Counted from the stretch's first letter, positions 43,379-53,702 are shown. The stretch: 64,000 nt of DNA from an uncultured Blautia sp. (GCA_934378195.1 CAKRPO010000001.1:62001-126000); one strand, 5' to 3'. The notes: a model not told the origin generated them from the letters alone. Translations and numbers: made by a program.

Positions 43379-44368
43379 TTATCGCAATACTTCAATTTCA
43401 TCATAGCTTAAATTTGTAATAATACTTTGAATTTCCGAAACTGGCATTCCCTTCTTAAGCATACGACGGGCAATTTGTCTGGAATGTTGCATTGTATTTT
43501 CTTTTTTGGCTCTTTGTAATGTATGTCGATGCTCCTTTTTCAGATTCTCTATTTTTTTCTGATTTTCATTATTAAGTTTCCGTTCAAGTTCTCTCAATGC
43601 TTCCTGTTTCTCTTCTTCGTAAAGTCTTCCTACCTGTGTCATATTAATCCACCTTTTAATCCTTTCTGAATCTTCTTTTGCAATCACTTTATCTGTAAAG
43701 ACCAATAGGCCTGATAACAGAAAAATCTGCATCTGGGAAGATTCTATTCTTTTCGCCAGTTCAAAACATCTTCGGATACACTTCTGCTTGGCCTCCTTTC
43801 CAGTATAAACAAGAGGTAATATCACAAATTGCATCTGTTCTTCTTCTGAAAGAACTTCGCCTGACTGAATTTTATTAGAAATATTTTCTTCAATATTATC
43901 TGCATCCAACTCGGAAAGAAATACTTCTTCTACCGTAAATTGTAAGCAACCTGCATCCAGACTAGGGTTGGTTGTTCCTTTCTTAATATCACCTGTGTAG
44001 ATTACAATCATTCGAAGCGGTTTCTCGATATTATCTATCAGATCATTCTTCTTCAATGTTCGAACTATGTAATTCAGATATTTTATCTTGTCCTTATATT
44101 TATATACACTTTCGTAATCTACAAGGGCAATCGAACCATCCTCCAAACGAAACAGATTGTCTAATCTCAATTCGTTTGCTTCCACTACCGGAAGGTTGGT
44201 TGGTAACACTTCTTTTATCTTTGGCATCTTGATTCCATAAACAGAAAGGGACTTCTCTTTCATTTGTTCACCAAAAATCTTAGAAACAACATCTTTATTA
44301 TGATACGTCACAGAATTTTTCTGTAAATTCGTGTATGGTTTCCTGTTCAATTTCTTCTTTCTCGGCAT
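43379..44368 (-). CDS. Rpn-like PD-(D/E)XK nuclease/transposase-related protein
   Basis: 329 residues. The region at about 65-150 resembles the PD-(D/E)XK_2/Rpn core: NELRLDNLFRLEDGSIALVDYES gives a candidate Asp...D-x-E pair, followed by the YLNYIVRTL helix. The C-terminal third (about 245-329) is a Lys/Glu-rich helix ending in RMLKKGMPVSEIQSIITNLS, a tail type seen in Rpn and related proteins in Clostridia. Rpn proteins promote recombination and cut DNA. Identity is tentative: the active-site spacing was judged by eye. AAGGAGGACAA precedes the ATG and a strong promoter lies upstream. Confidence 0.55.
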   Translation of the reverse strand: MPRKKKLNRKPYTNLQKNSVTYHNKDVVSKIFGEQMKEKSLSVYGIKMPKIKEVLPTNLPVVEANELRLDNLFRLEDGSIALVDYESVYKYKDKIKYLNYIVRTLKKNDLIDNIEKPLRMIVIYTGDIKKGTTNPSLDAGCLQFTVEEVFLSELDADNIEENISNKIQSGEVLSEEEQMQFVILPLVYTGKEAKQKCIRRCFELAKRIESSQMQIFLLSGLLVFTDKVIAKEDSERIKRWINMTQVGRLYEEEKQEALRELERKLNNENQKKIENLKKEHRHTLQRAKKENTMQHSRQIARRMLKKGMPVSEIQSIITNLSYDEIEVLR

Positions 44369-44440
44369 TTGTCCTCCTTGTTTTTCTTAAAACCTAATAG
44401 AAAATGCCCGAAAGAATTACGCCATTTTGTTCTTGTTTGT

Positions 44441-44469
44441 ATTATACAAACTTCCCATGAATTTTTCAA
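44441..44469 (-). promoter_or_regulatory. Promoter of the Rpn-like gene
   Basis: TTGAAA (44464-44469), 17 bases, TATAAT (44441-44446) on the minus strand. Together with the serA terminator this is all I can identify in the 293-base gap 44369-44661. Confidence 0.6.
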
Positions 44470-44614
44470 GACTTCTCAGACTTTTTCTATATACGATTAC
44501 AACTTTGCATAATTGTGGATTTTGCTGGCTGAACTGCCATTAGATATGATGAAATAAATAATTTAAAGGAATTGTAACATTACCGTCCAGATAATACAAG
44601 TTATTTTCATCGAC

Positions 44615-44646
44615 AAAAATCCCCATAGCTTTTGCCATGGGGATTT
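44615..44646 (-). terminator. Terminator of the leuB-ilvD-ilvB-serC-serA operon
   Basis: AAATCCCCAT (44617-44626) pairs with ATGGGGATTT (44637-44646). On the minus strand it is followed by TTTTTG. It lies 16 bases after the serA stop. Confidence 0.85.
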
Positions 44647-44661
44647 GTAAAAGCCATTTAT

Positions 44662-45825
44662 TTATTTGATCACACGTACTTTGGATACACCTTCGATTGC
44701 TCTCAGCTCATCAAGTGCTTCTTTGGATGCTGCGCTTTCAAGATCAATAATTGTATAAGCATAGCTTCCGCGGCTCTTGTTAGTCATATCTGCGATGTTC
44801 AGACCTTCGCTGCCAAGGATCTTGGTAAACTGGCTGATCATGTTCGGGATGTTCTTGTGGGCAATGGTGATACGTCCGACTGCCACGCAGGTTCCCATAT
44901 CGCAGTTCGGGAAGTTTACAGAGTTTTTGATATTTCCGTTTTCAAGGAAATCTCTGACTTCTTTGACAGCCATAACTGCACAGTTTTCTTCGGATTCCTC
45001 TGTAGATGCACCAAGATGTGGTGTTACAAGGATTCCCTGTCTGCCTGCTACAGTTGCATTTGCAAAGTCTGTTACATATTTCTTAACCTTACCGCTGTCA
45101 AGAGCTTCTACAAGGGCTTCTTCGTCTACAAGAAGATCTCTTGCGAAGTTCAGAAGAACGACACCGTCTTTCATCTTTGTGAAAGCCTCACGGTCGATCA
45201 TCTTGCGTGTGTTGTCTGTAAGCGGTACATGAATGGTGATGTAATCGCACTGGCTGTAGATCTCATCAAGAGATTTGCTGTGTTTGATAGTTCTGGAGAG
45301 GTTCCATGCTGCATCGATGGAGATGAACGGGTCATATCCGTAAACTTCCATTCCCAGATGTGTTGCAGAGTTTGCAACCATGGCTCCGATCGCACCAAGA
45401 CCAATGATACCAAGCTTCTTACCGCTGATCTCACATCCTGCAAACTGTTTTTTCTGTTTTTCAGCCAGTTTGTCGATGTGTTCTTTGTCTTCTTCGTGTG
45501 CTACCCATTCAATACCACCAACGATATCACGGGAAGCAAGGAGCATTCCCGCAAGAACAAGCTCCTTAACACCATTTGCGTTTGCACCTGGTGTATTAAA
45601 TACTACGATACCCTTTTCTGCGCATGCATCAACCGGGATGTTGTTGACACCGGCACCTGCACGGGCGATGACTTTGACATTTTCCGGAAGCTCCATGTCA
45701 TGCATCTTGGCACTTCTTACCAGGATGGCATCGGCATCGTTCATCTCTTCTGTCTGTTTGTAATCATCTCCAAACAGGCCAAGACCTGTCTGAGAGATTG
45801 GATTGAGGCATTTATACTGGAACAT
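44662..45825 (-). CDS. serA: D-3-phosphoglycerate dehydrogenase
   Basis: 387 residues, the short form. It oxidises 3-phosphoglycerate to 3-phosphohydroxypyruvate, the first step to serine. The NAD loop is GIIGLGAIGAMVAN (near residue 143); Arg, Glu and His of the active site appear in NFARDLL, VTDFANA and TPHLGASTEES (His near 280). A C-terminal ACT domain (about 318-387, beginning RITIAHKNIPNM) is present and could bind serine for feedback control. It overlaps serC by one base (TAATG), so the two serine genes are coupled. Confidence 0.95.
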   Translation of the reverse strand: MFQYKCLNPISQTGLGLFGDDYKQTEEMNDADAILVRSAKMHDMELPENVKVIARAGAGVNNIPVDACAEKGIVVFNTPGANANGVKELVLAGMLLASRDIVGGIEWVAHEEDKEHIDKLAEKQKKQFAGCEISGKKLGIIGLGAIGAMVANSATHLGMEVYGYDPFISIDAAWNLSRTIKHSKSLDEIYSQCDYITIHVPLTDNTRKMIDREAFTKMKDGVVLLNFARDLLVDEEALVEALDSGKVKKYVTDFANATVAGRQGILVTPHLGASTEESEENCAVMAVKEVRDFLENGNIKNSVNFPNCDMGTCVAVGRITIAHKNIPNMISQFTKILGSEGLNIADMTNKSRGSYAYTIIDLESAASKEALDELRAIEGVSKVRVIK

Positions 45826-46907
45826 TATGCATTCTCCTCCTCGAATTTTTTCATGAATGCAACGAGGGCTTCTACGCCTTCTTTTGGCATTGCATTGTAG
45901 ATGCTTGCACGCATACCGCCTACAGTTCTGTGTCCTTTAAGGTTTACAAAACCTGCTGCCTTTGCTTCTTTGACAAATTTGGCATCCATATCTTTGTCAC
46001 CTGTAACGAAAGGAACGTTCATCAGAGAACGGGAAGCCGGCTCTACTGTGCCTTTGAAGAGTTTGCTCTGATCCAGGAAATCATAGAGAATCTTAGCTTT
46101 TTCGATGTTTCTTCTCTGCATTTCTTCCAGTCCACCCATAGCTTTGAGCCATTTGAAGACTTTACCGCATACATAGATGCAGTAAGCATTCGGTGTGTTG
46201 TACAGAGAACCTGCATCTGCATGTGTCTTATATGTAAGCATAGTTGGTGTTCCCGGAAGAACATCCTCTGTGATAAGGTCTTCACGGATGATTGCGATTA
46301 CCATACCTGCAGGTCCGATGTTTTTCTGGACACCACCGTAGATGATACCGTATTTGGTCACATCTACAGGCTCAGATAAGAAACAGGAGGAAACGTCTGC
46401 CACCAGAGTTTTGCCCTTGGTATTCGGAAGAGTTTTGAATTTTGTTCCATAAATTGTATTATTTTCACAAATGTATACGTAATCAGCATCCGGGCTGATC
46501 GGAAGATCACTGCAATCCGGAATATAGGAGAAGGTCTTGTCTTCAGAAGATGCAATCTTGTTTACCTTTCCGTATTTCTGTGCTTCCTGATATGCTTTTT
46601 TTGCCCACTGACCGGTAACAATATAGTCAGCGACTCCGTTCTTCATCAGATTCATCGGAATCATGGCAAACTGCTGAGAAGCACCGCCCTGAAGGAATAA
46701 TACCTTGTAGTTATCCGGAATGTTCATCAGATCTCTGAGATCCTGCTCTGCATCATCGATGATTTTCTGGAACTCAGGACTTCTGTGACTCATCTCCATA
46801 ACAGACATACCAGTTCCCTGGTAATCCATCATCTCTTCTGCTACTTCTTTCAGCACAGGTTCCGGCAGTACGGCCGGTCCTGCAGAAAAATTATACACTC
46901 TGCTCAT
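45825..46907 (-). CDS. serC: Phosphoserine aminotransferase
   Basis: 360 residues, usual length. It converts phosphohydroxypyruvate to phosphoserine with glutamate, using pyridoxal phosphate; the PLP Lys is in GGVQKNIGPAG (near residue 198). The N-terminal YNFSAGPAVLPEPV is a SerC signature. Its start overlaps the end of ilvB by 17 bases, which ties serine synthesis to the branched-chain operon. No serB is present in the window. Confidence 0.96.
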   Translation of the reverse strand: MSRVYNFSAGPAVLPEPVLKEVAEEMMDYQGTGMSVMEMSHRSPEFQKIIDDAEQDLRDLMNIPDNYKVLFLQGGASQQFAMIPMNLMKNGVADYIVTGQWAKKAYQEAQKYGKVNKIASSEDKTFSYIPDCSDLPISPDADYVYICENNTIYGTKFKTLPNTKGKTLVADVSSCFLSEPVDVTKYGIIYGGVQKNIGPAGMVIAIIREDLITEDVLPGTPTMLTYKTHADAGSLYNTPNAYCIYVCGKVFKWLKAMGGLEEMQRRNIEKAKILYDFLDQSKLFKGTVEPASRSLMNVPFVTGDKDMDAKFVKEAKAAGFVNLKGHRTVGGMRASIYNAMPKEGVEALVAFMKKFEEENA

Positions 46908-48582
46908 TGTTCTTCATATCCTCCTCGTCAAAAACTTCATTCAGACTTGCACCTGCCGGTACCATTGGGAACACGCTGAGATCCTGATCGATCCAGCAGT
47001 CCAGGACTACAGGTCCGTCTGTTGCAAGAGCCTCTCGAATCGCCGGCTCTACTTCTTCCATCTTCGTAACACGGATTGCTTTCGCTCCCATGCCCTCAGA
47101 TATTTTCACAAAATCCACTGCATCGTCAAGTACCGTGTGTGAATATCTGTGATCATAAAATAAGGTCTGCCACTGACGTACCATACCCAGTACATGATTG
47201 TTCATAACAATCTGTAAAAGCTGTTTATGGCAGCGTACTGCTGTTGCGATCTCATTCATGTTCATTCGGAAACAGCCATCTCCAGCGATGTTGACAACTG
47301 TTTTGTCCGGTCTTCCCATCTTGGCACCGATTGCAGCTCCAAGTCCGTATCCCATCGTTCCGAGACCACCGGAAGTCAGGAAAGTACGAGGTTCTTTGTA
47401 CTTGAAGTACTGTGCGGCCCACATCTGGTGCTGACCGACATCTGTTGAGATAATTGCATCACCACCTGTGATTTCATAGAGTTTCTCTATAATGTATGGT
47501 CCCGTGAGCTGAGAATGATCATAACTCAGAGGATATTTGGCTTTCATCTCCTGAATATGCTCAATCCACTCCGGATGCTGTTCTTCCGGAATCATTTCCA
47601 GAATCCTGCGGAGAACTTCTCTTACATCTCCGATCACAGACGCATCTACCACAACATTCTTGTTAATCTCGGCCGCATCGACATCAATCTGCAGGATCTT
47701 CGCCTGTTTTGCGAAAGTCTTTGCATTTCCTGTAACACGGTCACTGAAACGTGCTCCCAGAACGATCAGAAGATCGCACTGTGTCACACCAAGGTCAGAA
47801 GTTTTGGTCCCATGCATACCAAGCATACCGGTATACAAAGGATCTTCTCCTGAAAAAGCACCTTTTCCCATAAGACTGTCGCAAACCGGTGCCTGGATCT
47901 TATGAGCCAGCTCACTAATTTCTTTGGAAGCACCGGAAATAACGGAACCGCCACCGACAAAAATATATGGTTTCTTTGCTTCTTCAATCATCTGTGCAGC
48001 AGTCTCAAGATCTTCCTTACGAATCGTCTCCACCTCACGATTGATCGTGGCCGGACGGCGAACTGAATATTCGCATGTTGCTGCTGTCACATCTTTGGTC
48101 ACATCTACCAGTACCGGACCAGGACGTCCGCTCTTGGCAATATAGAATGCCTTGCGGAGTGTATCGGCCAGCATCGTGATGTCTTTTACAATAAAACTGT
48201 GTTTGGTAATCGGCATGACGATTCCGGCAATATCTACCTCCTGGAAAGAATCTCTTCCAAGAAGTGGTTTGCCTACATTTGCGGTGATCGCTACAACCGG
48301 GATTGAATCCATATAAGCAGTAGCAATACCGGTAACCAGGTTCGTAGCTCCAGGTCCGGAAGTTGCCAGACATACTCCGACTTTGCCTGTCGCACGGGCA
48401 TAACCGTCTGCCGCATGAGATGCCCCCTGCTCATGAGAAGTCAGGACATGATGAATCTCATCACTATGTTTATAGAGAGCATCGTAGACATTGAGGATTG
48501 CTCCACCTGGATAGCCAAAAACAGTATCTACTTTTTGTTCTTTCAGGCATTCAATGATGATCTCTGCACCTGTAAGCTGCAT
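46891..48582 (-). CDS. ilvB: Acetolactate synthase large subunit
   Basis: 563 residues from ATG 48580-48582, which has AGGAGG seven bases upstream. It is a thiamine diphosphate enzyme that joins two pyruvates, or pyruvate and 2-oxobutyrate. The catalytic Glu is in TSHEQGA near residue 48; the ThDP-binding motif GDGCFRMN...NN lies near 430-460. No ilvN small subunit follows: the next gene, serC, overlaps it, so the regulatory subunit is encoded elsewhere or absent. It follows ilvD by 39 bases. Confidence 0.94.
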   Translation of the reverse strand: MQLTGAEIIIECLKEQKVDTVFGYPGGAILNVYDALYKHSDEIHHVLTSHEQGASHAADGYARATGKVGVCLATSGPGATNLVTGIATAYMDSIPVVAITANVGKPLLGRDSFQEVDIAGIVMPITKHSFIVKDITMLADTLRKAFYIAKSGRPGPVLVDVTKDVTAATCEYSVRRPATINREVETIRKEDLETAAQMIEEAKKPYIFVGGGSVISGASKEISELAHKIQAPVCDSLMGKGAFSGEDPLYTGMLGMHGTKTSDLGVTQCDLLIVLGARFSDRVTGNAKTFAKQAKILQIDVDAAEINKNVVVDASVIGDVREVLRRILEMIPEEQHPEWIEHIQEMKAKYPLSYDHSQLTGPYIIEKLYEITGGDAIISTDVGQHQMWAAQYFKYKEPRTFLTSGGLGTMGYGLGAAIGAKMGRPDKTVVNIAGDGCFRMNMNEIATAVRCHKQLLQIVMNNHVLGMVRQWQTLFYDHRYSHTVLDDAVDFVKISEGMGAKAIRVTKMEEVEPAIREALATDGPVVLDCWIDQDLSVFPMVPAGASLNEVFDEEDMKNNEQSV

Positions 48583-48621
48583 TGTATTTCCTCCTGTATT
48601 TATCATATGATTAAATTTGTA

Positions 48622-50295
48622 TTATTTTGCTTTCGGCACTTCAAGAATTGCTCCTCTGTTGCCGGAGGTAACCATTGCAGCATATCTTGCAAGATATCCG
48701 GTTGTGATCTTTGGTTCACGCGGCTGCCATTTGGCTTTTCTTGCTGCCATCTCTTCATCGGAAACTTTGACTTCCAGTTTAAGTTCCGGAATATTGATAC
48801 TGATGATATCCCCTTCTTCGATCAGGGCGATCGGTCCGCCTACAGCAGCTTCCGGTGAAACGTGTCCGATGGAAGCTCCGCGGGATGCTCCACTGAAACG
48901 TCCGTCTGTAATAAGAGCTACAGAAGATCCAAGTCCCATACCTGCGATTGCAGAAGTAGGATTCAACATCTCTCTCATTCCAGGGCCGCCTTTCGGTCCT
49001 TCGTAACGAATGACTACAACATCGCCTGCTACAATCTTGCCGCCTTTGATTGCTGCGATTGCATCATCTTCACTGTCGAAGACTCTTGCCGGTCCTTCAT
49101 GAACCATCATCTCTTCTACGACTGCTGATCGTTTAACTACGCCACCATCAGGTGCAATATTTCCTTTGAGAACTGCAAGTCCGCCTGTCTGACTGTATGG
49201 ATTGTCGATTGGACGGATAACTTCCGAATTGAGATTTACACAGTCTTTGATATTTTCGCCTACTGTTTTACCCGTTACAGTCATGCATTCTGTATGGAGA
49301 AGCCCTTTTTTGTTCAGCTCATTCATTACTGCGTAAACACCGCCTGCTTCATTGAGGTCTTCCATGTAAGTCGGACCTGCCGGTGCAAGATGGCAGAGAT
49401 TCGGTGTCTTTGCACTGATTTCATTTGCGAAACTGATATCGAAGTCCATTCCAACTTCATGGGCGATTGCCGGAAGATGAAGCATACTGTTAGTAGAGCA
49501 TCCAAGTGCCATATCTACGGTCAATGCATTCAGAATTGCTTCTTTTGTCATGATGTCTCTCGGACGAATGTTCTTGCGATACATTTCCATAACCTGCATA
49601 CCTGCATGTTTTGCAAGACGGATACGCTCAGAATATACTGCCGGAATGGTTCCATTTCCACGAAGTCCCATACCAAGAACTTCCGTCAGACAGTTCATGG
49701 AGTTTGCTGTGTACATACCGGAACAGGATCCACATGTAGGACATGTTTTGTTCTCAAACTCTGTCAGTTCATCTTCTGTGATCTTGCCTGCCGCATAAGA
49801 TCCAACTGCTTCGAACATACTGGAAAGACTTGTCTTGTGGCCATGAATATGACCTGCCATCATCGGACCACCACTTACGAATACGGTCGGAACATTGATT
49901 CTGGCTGCTGCCATCAGAAGGCCAGGTACGTTTTTGTCACAGTTCGGCACCATAACCAGTGCATCGAACTGATGGGCCATTGCCATTGCCTCTGTAGAGT
50001 CTGCGATCAGATCTCTTGTTACCAGAGAATATTTCATTCCGACATGTCCCATTGCAATACCGTCACAGACAGCGATTGCCGGGAATACAATTGGAGTACC
50101 GCCAGCCATTGCAACGCCCTGCTTTACAGCTGCTACGATTTTATCAAGGTTCATATGACCAGGTACGATTTCATTGTAGGAACTTACGATTCCGACTAAC
50201 GGACGATCCATCTCTTCTTTTGTTAACCCAAGGGCATTAAACAGGGAACGGTGAGGTGCCTGCTGTGAACCCGTTTTTACTGCATCACTTCTCAT
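48622..50295 (-). CDS. ilvD: Dihydroxyacid dehydratase
   Basis: 557 residues. It dehydrates 2,3-dihydroxy acids to 2-keto acids for valine and isoleucine. Iron-sulfur cluster Cys residues occur in PNCDKNVPG (near residue 118) and [19 protein letters not shown] (near 190). AGAGGAG precedes the ATG. It lies 26 bases after leuB and 39 before ilvB. Confidence 0.97.
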   Translation of the reverse strand: MRSDAVKTGSQQAPHRSLFNALGLTKEEMDRPLVGIVSSYNEIVPGHMNLDKIVAAVKQGVAMAGGTPIVFPAIAVCDGIAMGHVGMKYSLVTRDLIADSTEAMAMAHQFDALVMVPNCDKNVPGLLMAAARINVPTVFVSGGPMMAGHIHGHKTSLSSMFEAVGSYAAGKITEDELTEFENKTCPTCGSCSGMYTANSMNCLTEVLGMGLRGNGTIPAVYSERIRLAKHAGMQVMEMYRKNIRPRDIMTKEAILNALTVDMALGCSTNSMLHLPAIAHEVGMDFDISFANEISAKTPNLCHLAPAGPTYMEDLNEAGGVYAVMNELNKKGLLHTECMTVTGKTVGENIKDCVNLNSEVIRPIDNPYSQTGGLAVLKGNIAPDGGVVKRSAVVEEMMVHEGPARVFDSEDDAIAAIKGGKIVAGDVVVIRYEGPKGGPGMREMLNPTSAIAGMGLGSSVALITDGRFSGASRGASIGHVSPEAAVGGPIALIEEGDIISINIPELKLEVKVSDEEMAARKAKWQPREPKITTGYLARYAAMVTSGNRGAILEVPKAK

Positions 50296-50321
50296 TTTAT
50301 TATCTCCTCTTTATTTATCAT

Positions 50322-51407
50322 TTACACCGCTGCTGCGATCAGGTCTCCCATTTCTTTTGTTCCAACGGCTTTGCAGCCTTCAGACATAATGTCTCCGGTA
50401 CGATATCCGTCTGTCAGAACTTTCTGAACTGCCGCCTCTACTGCATCTGCCTCTTCATCGAGGTTAAGTGAATAGCGGAGCAGCATTGCTGCGGAAAGGA
50501 TTGTTGCGATCGGGTTGGCTTTATTCTGTCCTGCGATATCCGGTGCAGATCCGTGGCTTGGCTCATACAGACCGAATTTGGTCTCGTTGAGGCTTGCGGA
50601 AGAAAGCATTCCGATAGAGCCTGTAACCATACTTGCCTCATCAGATAAGATATCTCCAAACATGTTCTCGGTAAGAATCACATCGAACTGAGCCGGATCA
50701 TGTACAAGCTGCATTGCACAGTTATCAACCAGCATATGTTCCAGAATCACTTCCGGGTAATCTTTTGCAACTTCTTCTACAACTTTTCTCCAGAGTCTGG
50801 AAGAATCCAAGACATTAGCTTTATCTACGCTTGTAACTTTTTTTCTTCTCTTCATCGCAATATCAAATGCTTTGATTGCAATACGACGGATTTCATTTTC
50901 ATTATAAGAAAGTGTATCGATTGCTTTCTTTACGCCATCTTCTTCGATTGTCTTTCTTTCGCCAAAGTAAAGACCGCCGGTCAGCTCGCGGACAATGATC
51001 ATGTCAAATCCATTATCTCCGATCACTTCCTTCTTGATCGGGCATGCTTCTTCGAGTTCTTTGTAAAGATATGCCGGACGAAGGTTTGCAAAAAGATTCA
51101 GTGCCTTACGGATAGCAAGGAGGCCTGCCTCCGGACGTTTGGAAGGCTCCAGTTTGTACCATGGGGATGTCTTTGCATCACCACCGATGGATCCCATCAG
51201 AACAGCGTCTGAGGCTTTTGCGGTGGCAATTGCCTCATCTGTAAGCGGTATGCCATGCACATCAATGGATGCGCCTCCGAGGAGTACCTCTGAATATGTA
51301 AATGTGTGATGATATTTCTCACATACTTTGTCGAGAACTTTTTTTGCTTCACTGACGATTTCCGGTCCAATTCCATCTCCCGGAATCAATGCAATCTTGT
51401 ATTCCAT
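50322..51407 (-). CDS. leuB: 3-isopropylmalate dehydrogenase
   Basis: 361 residues from ATG 51405-51407; GAGAGG is nearby and the start gives the canonical [14 protein letters not shown] opening. It oxidises and decarboxylates 3-isopropylmalate in leucine synthesis. Substrate and NAD motifs are present: [12 protein letters not shown] near residue 137 and a C-terminal [18 protein letters not shown] stretch near 275. It is the first gene of leuB-ilvD-ilvB-serC-serA and has a promoter 70 bases upstream. leuA and leuCD are not in the window. Confidence 0.96.
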   Translation of the reverse strand: MEYKIALIPGDGIGPEIVSEAKKVLDKVCEKYHHTFTYSEVLLGGASIDVHGIPLTDEAIATAKASDAVLMGSIGGDAKTSPWYKLEPSKRPEAGLLAIRKALNLFANLRPAYLYKELEEACPIKKEVIGDNGFDMIIVRELTGGLYFGERKTIEEDGVKKAIDTLSYNENEIRRIAIKAFDIAMKRRKKVTSVDKANVLDSSRLWRKVVEEVAKDYPEVILEHMLVDNCAMQLVHDPAQFDVILTENMFGDILSDEASMVTGSIGMLSSASLNETKFGLYEPSHGSAPDIAGQNKANPIATILSAAMLLRYSLNLDEEADAVEAAVQKVLTDGYRTGDIMSEGCKAVGTKEMGDLIAAAV

Positions 51408-51476
51408 CTCTTCATTTCCTCTCTCTGCAATCACACGAATCTTGCGCAGAGTCCTTTCCTTATGGATATTGTTATT

Positions 51477-51505
51477 ATAATAACGCACTTTTTTGCACTT
51501 TTCAA
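51477..51505 (-). promoter_or_regulatory. Promoter of the leuB operon
   Basis: TTGAAA (51500-51505), 17 bases, TATTAT (51477-51482) on the minus strand. The leader of about 65 bases is too short for a T-box. Confidence 0.55.
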
Positions 51506-51564
51506 CCCTTTACTACGTAAAAGTTAGAACGTGATACAAATGCAAACGTTTTCGCAAAAAAAAG

Positions 51565-51589
51565 AAGTGCTGCATCTAACGCAGCACTT
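51565..51589 (-). terminator. Terminator after yajC
   Basis: AAGTGCTGC (51565-51573), loop ATCTAAC, GCAGCACTT (51581-51589). On the minus strand it is followed by CTTTTTTTT. Confidence 0.88.
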
Positions 51590-51605
51590 ACTTTCTTATT
51601 TGCAG

Positions 51606-51902
51606 TTATGCGGATGCCTGCTCTGCCTTTTCCACTTCTGCAATAGCCTGTTTTCTCATTGGGATACGACAGTTCTTGTTATTGCCGAATTCTACGATCA
51701 CATCTTCTTCTGTCATGTCGATGATTACTCCATAGAAGCCGCTTGTAGTAACAATGCTGTCACCAACTTCCATGCTGTTGAGCATTGCCTGAAGTCTCTT
51801 CTGCTCTTTCTTCTGCGGACGGATCATCAGGAAATACATAACTCCAAAGATAACAACCATCCACAAAATCATCATACCCATGCTTGCGGTACTTTCATTC
51901 AT
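51606..51902 (-). CDS. yajC: Preprotein translocase subunit YajC
   Basis: 98 residues with one membrane segment (about 10-28) and the YajC hallmark YFLMIRPQKKEQKR directly after it; VGDSIVTTSGFYGVI follows. It is an auxiliary part of the Sec-DF membrane complex. AGGAGG precedes the ATG. As in many bacteria it comes after tgt (138-base gap with a weak possible hairpin), but secD/secF do not follow; a strong terminator ends the unit. Confidence 0.95.
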   Translation of the reverse strand: MNESTASMGMMILWMVVIFGVMYFLMIRPQKKEQKRLQAMLNSMEVGDSIVTTSGFYGVIIDMTEEDVIVEFGNNKNCRIPMRKQAIAEVEKAEQASA

Positions 51903-52040
51903 TTGAGATTCCTCCTGTTTACTGACTTACATTCCTATGCTTTAGGAACACTACACACTATCATACACAAAAAAGCCTTTCACTTCAAGTGTTTTTCGGC
52001 ATTTTGTAGGATTTCTGTCTATAAGATATGGTTTTCTCTT

Positions 52041-53183
52041 TTATTTCTGTTCGCCTGCTTCAAATCCTTCCAGACGCATTTTCTTGTATTCAGCGAATCT
52101 GCCTTCATCAAGTGCATCACGGATTTCTTCCATCATATGATTGTAGAAATACAGATTGTGCAGAACGCAGAGACGCATTCCAAGCATTTCTTTTGCCTTG
52201 AGCAGATGTCGGATATAAGCTCTGCTGTAATGACGGCATGCCGGACAGCCGCAGCTTTCCTCGATCGGGCGGGTGTCAAGCTCGTATTTGGCATTGAACA
52301 TGTTCATCTTTCCATGATTGGTATATACATGACCATGACGACCATTACGGCTTGGATATACACAGTCAAAGAAATCGATTCCTCGCTCTACGCCCTCCAG
52401 AATGTTTGCCGGTGTTCCGACTCCCATGAGGTAAGTTGGTTTGTCCTGTGGAAGATATGGTACGACTTCATCCAGAATACGATACATTTCTTCATGTGTC
52501 TCACCAACAGCAAGTCCACCGACCGCATAACCGTCAAGATCCATCTTTGCAATCTCTTTGGCGTGCTCAACACGGATATCTTCGTAAACACCTCCCTGAT
52601 TAATGCCAAACAGAAGCTGCTCTTTATTGATCGTATCTGGCAGGCTGTTGAGACGAGCCATCTCTGCCTTACATCTTGCCAGCCAGCGTGTAGTACGTTC
52701 TACGGATTTCTGTACATAATCTCTGTCAGCCACACTGCTCGGACATTCATCAAATGCCATTGCGATCGTAGATCCCAGATTAGACTGAATCTGCATACTC
52801 TCCTCCGGCCCCATGAAGATCTTGTGACCATCAATGTGTGACTGGAAATGCACGCCTTCTTCTTTTATCTTGCGGAGTTTTGCAAGAGAAAATACCTGAA
52901 ATCCACCGGAATCTGTCAGAATCGGACGCTCCCAGTTCATGAATTTGTGAAGTCCACCAAGCTGCTTGACGATTTTGTCACCCGGGCGAACATGCAGGTG
53001 ATAGGTATTGGAAAGCTCCACCTGTGTACCAATTTCATAAAGATCCTGCGTAGAAACTGCGCCCTTGATCGCACCGATCGTTCCTACGTTCATGAATACC
53101 GGAGTCTGGATCGTGCCATGGACAGTCTCGAACTGAGCACGCTTCGCACGGCCCTCCGTTTTCATTAATGTATATTTTGCCAT
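52041..53183 (-). CDS. tgt: Queuine tRNA-ribosyltransferase
   Basis: 380 residues from ATG 53181-53183, with AGAGG upstream. It exchanges guanine 34 of His, Asp, Asn and Tyr tRNAs for the queuosine precursor. The substrate Asp is in TDSGGFQVFS near residue 90, the nucleophile Asp in the FDCVYPSRNGRHGH region near 263, and the zinc site CGCPAC...H near 305-340. With queH at the left end this shows two steps of queuosine modification in the window. Confidence 0.97.
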   Translation of the reverse strand: MAKYTLMKTEGRAKRAQFETVHGTIQTPVFMNVGTIGAIKGAVSTQDLYEIGTQVELSNTYHLHVRPGDKIVKQLGGLHKFMNWERPILTDSGGFQVFSLAKLRKIKEEGVHFQSHIDGHKIFMGPEESMQIQSNLGSTIAMAFDECPSSVADRDYVQKSVERTTRWLARCKAEMARLNSLPDTINKEQLLFGINQGGVYEDIRVEHAKEIAKMDLDGYAVGGLAVGETHEEMYRILDEVVPYLPQDKPTYLMGVGTPANILEGVERGIDFFDCVYPSRNGRHGHVYTNHGKMNMFNAKYELDTRPIEESCGCPACRHYSRAYIRHLLKAKEMLGMRLCVLHNLYFYNHMMEEIRDALDEGRFAEYKKMRLEGFEAGEQK

Positions 53184-53221
53184 GATTGTTCCTCTTTCTG
53201 TTTGATTTGCAATTGATTTCA

Positions 53222-53250
53222 AGTATACCAGACAGAAAGGAAATGGTAAA
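53222..53250 (-). promoter_or_regulatory. Promoter of tgt-yajC
   Basis: TTTACC (53245-53250), 17 bases, TATACT (53222-53227) with TGG just before the -10 (extended -10) on the minus strand. Confidence 0.55.
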
Positions 53251-53372
53251 GTCCTGTTATAGAAAAATGATATTTACCTAAAATGAATTCTTAAATTCCG
53301 CATGCCCCTTTTAATCTGTTTATCGTGTGTTTTTTTTGGAATACTATGAGAATAAAAAAATTGGAGGTGACT

Positions 53373-53699
53373 ATGACAATAGACTACACTGAAATAGGCA
53401 AACGAATTGCCAGACGACGTAAAGCATTAGGTTTAAAGCAATCTAAGGTTGAAGAAAAAGCGGGTCTTGGTCAAAAATATCTCTCTAATATTGAACGTAG
53501 CATTTCCATTCCTTCTATAGAAGTCATCATGAAGTTAGCTTATGTTTTAAACACTACTCCTGATGAATTTCTAATAGGTACATTAGATTCAAATGACGAA
53601 GAATGGCGGAAAATCGCTGAATTACTTCGTCCTCTTAATTATAACCAGTTAAACCTGGCACACAACTTTTTAATATGGTTATCAGAACAAGATATATAA
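53373..53699 (+). CDS. XRE-family HTH regulator
   Basis: 108 residues from ATG 53373-53375, which has GGAGGTG six bases upstream. The HTH_3 domain covers residues 6-66 (IGKRIARRRKALGLKQSKVEEKAG, LSNIERS, NTTPDEFLIG). A short helical tail follows that may mediate dimerisation. It is a stand-alone DNA-binding protein ahead of the toxin-antitoxin pair and separated from it by a terminator. AT-rich coding and neighbours suggest a small acquired patch. Confidence 0.85.
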   Translation: MTIDYTEIGKRIARRRKALGLKQSKVEEKAGLGQKYLSNIERSISIPSIEVIMKLAYVLNTTPDEFLIGTLDSNDEEWRKIAELLRPLNYNQLNLAHNFLIWLSEQDI

Positions 53700-53702
53700 A
53701 AC

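Noticed and set aside
44632..45900. Open frame of 422 codons on the plus strand
   Set aside because: It is antisense to serA, and starts inside the serA terminator hairpin; no family features.
51408..51476. T-box or leucine attenuator before leuB
   Set aside because: The leader is only about 65 bases with no specifier hairpin, T-box motif or leucine-rich short ORF.
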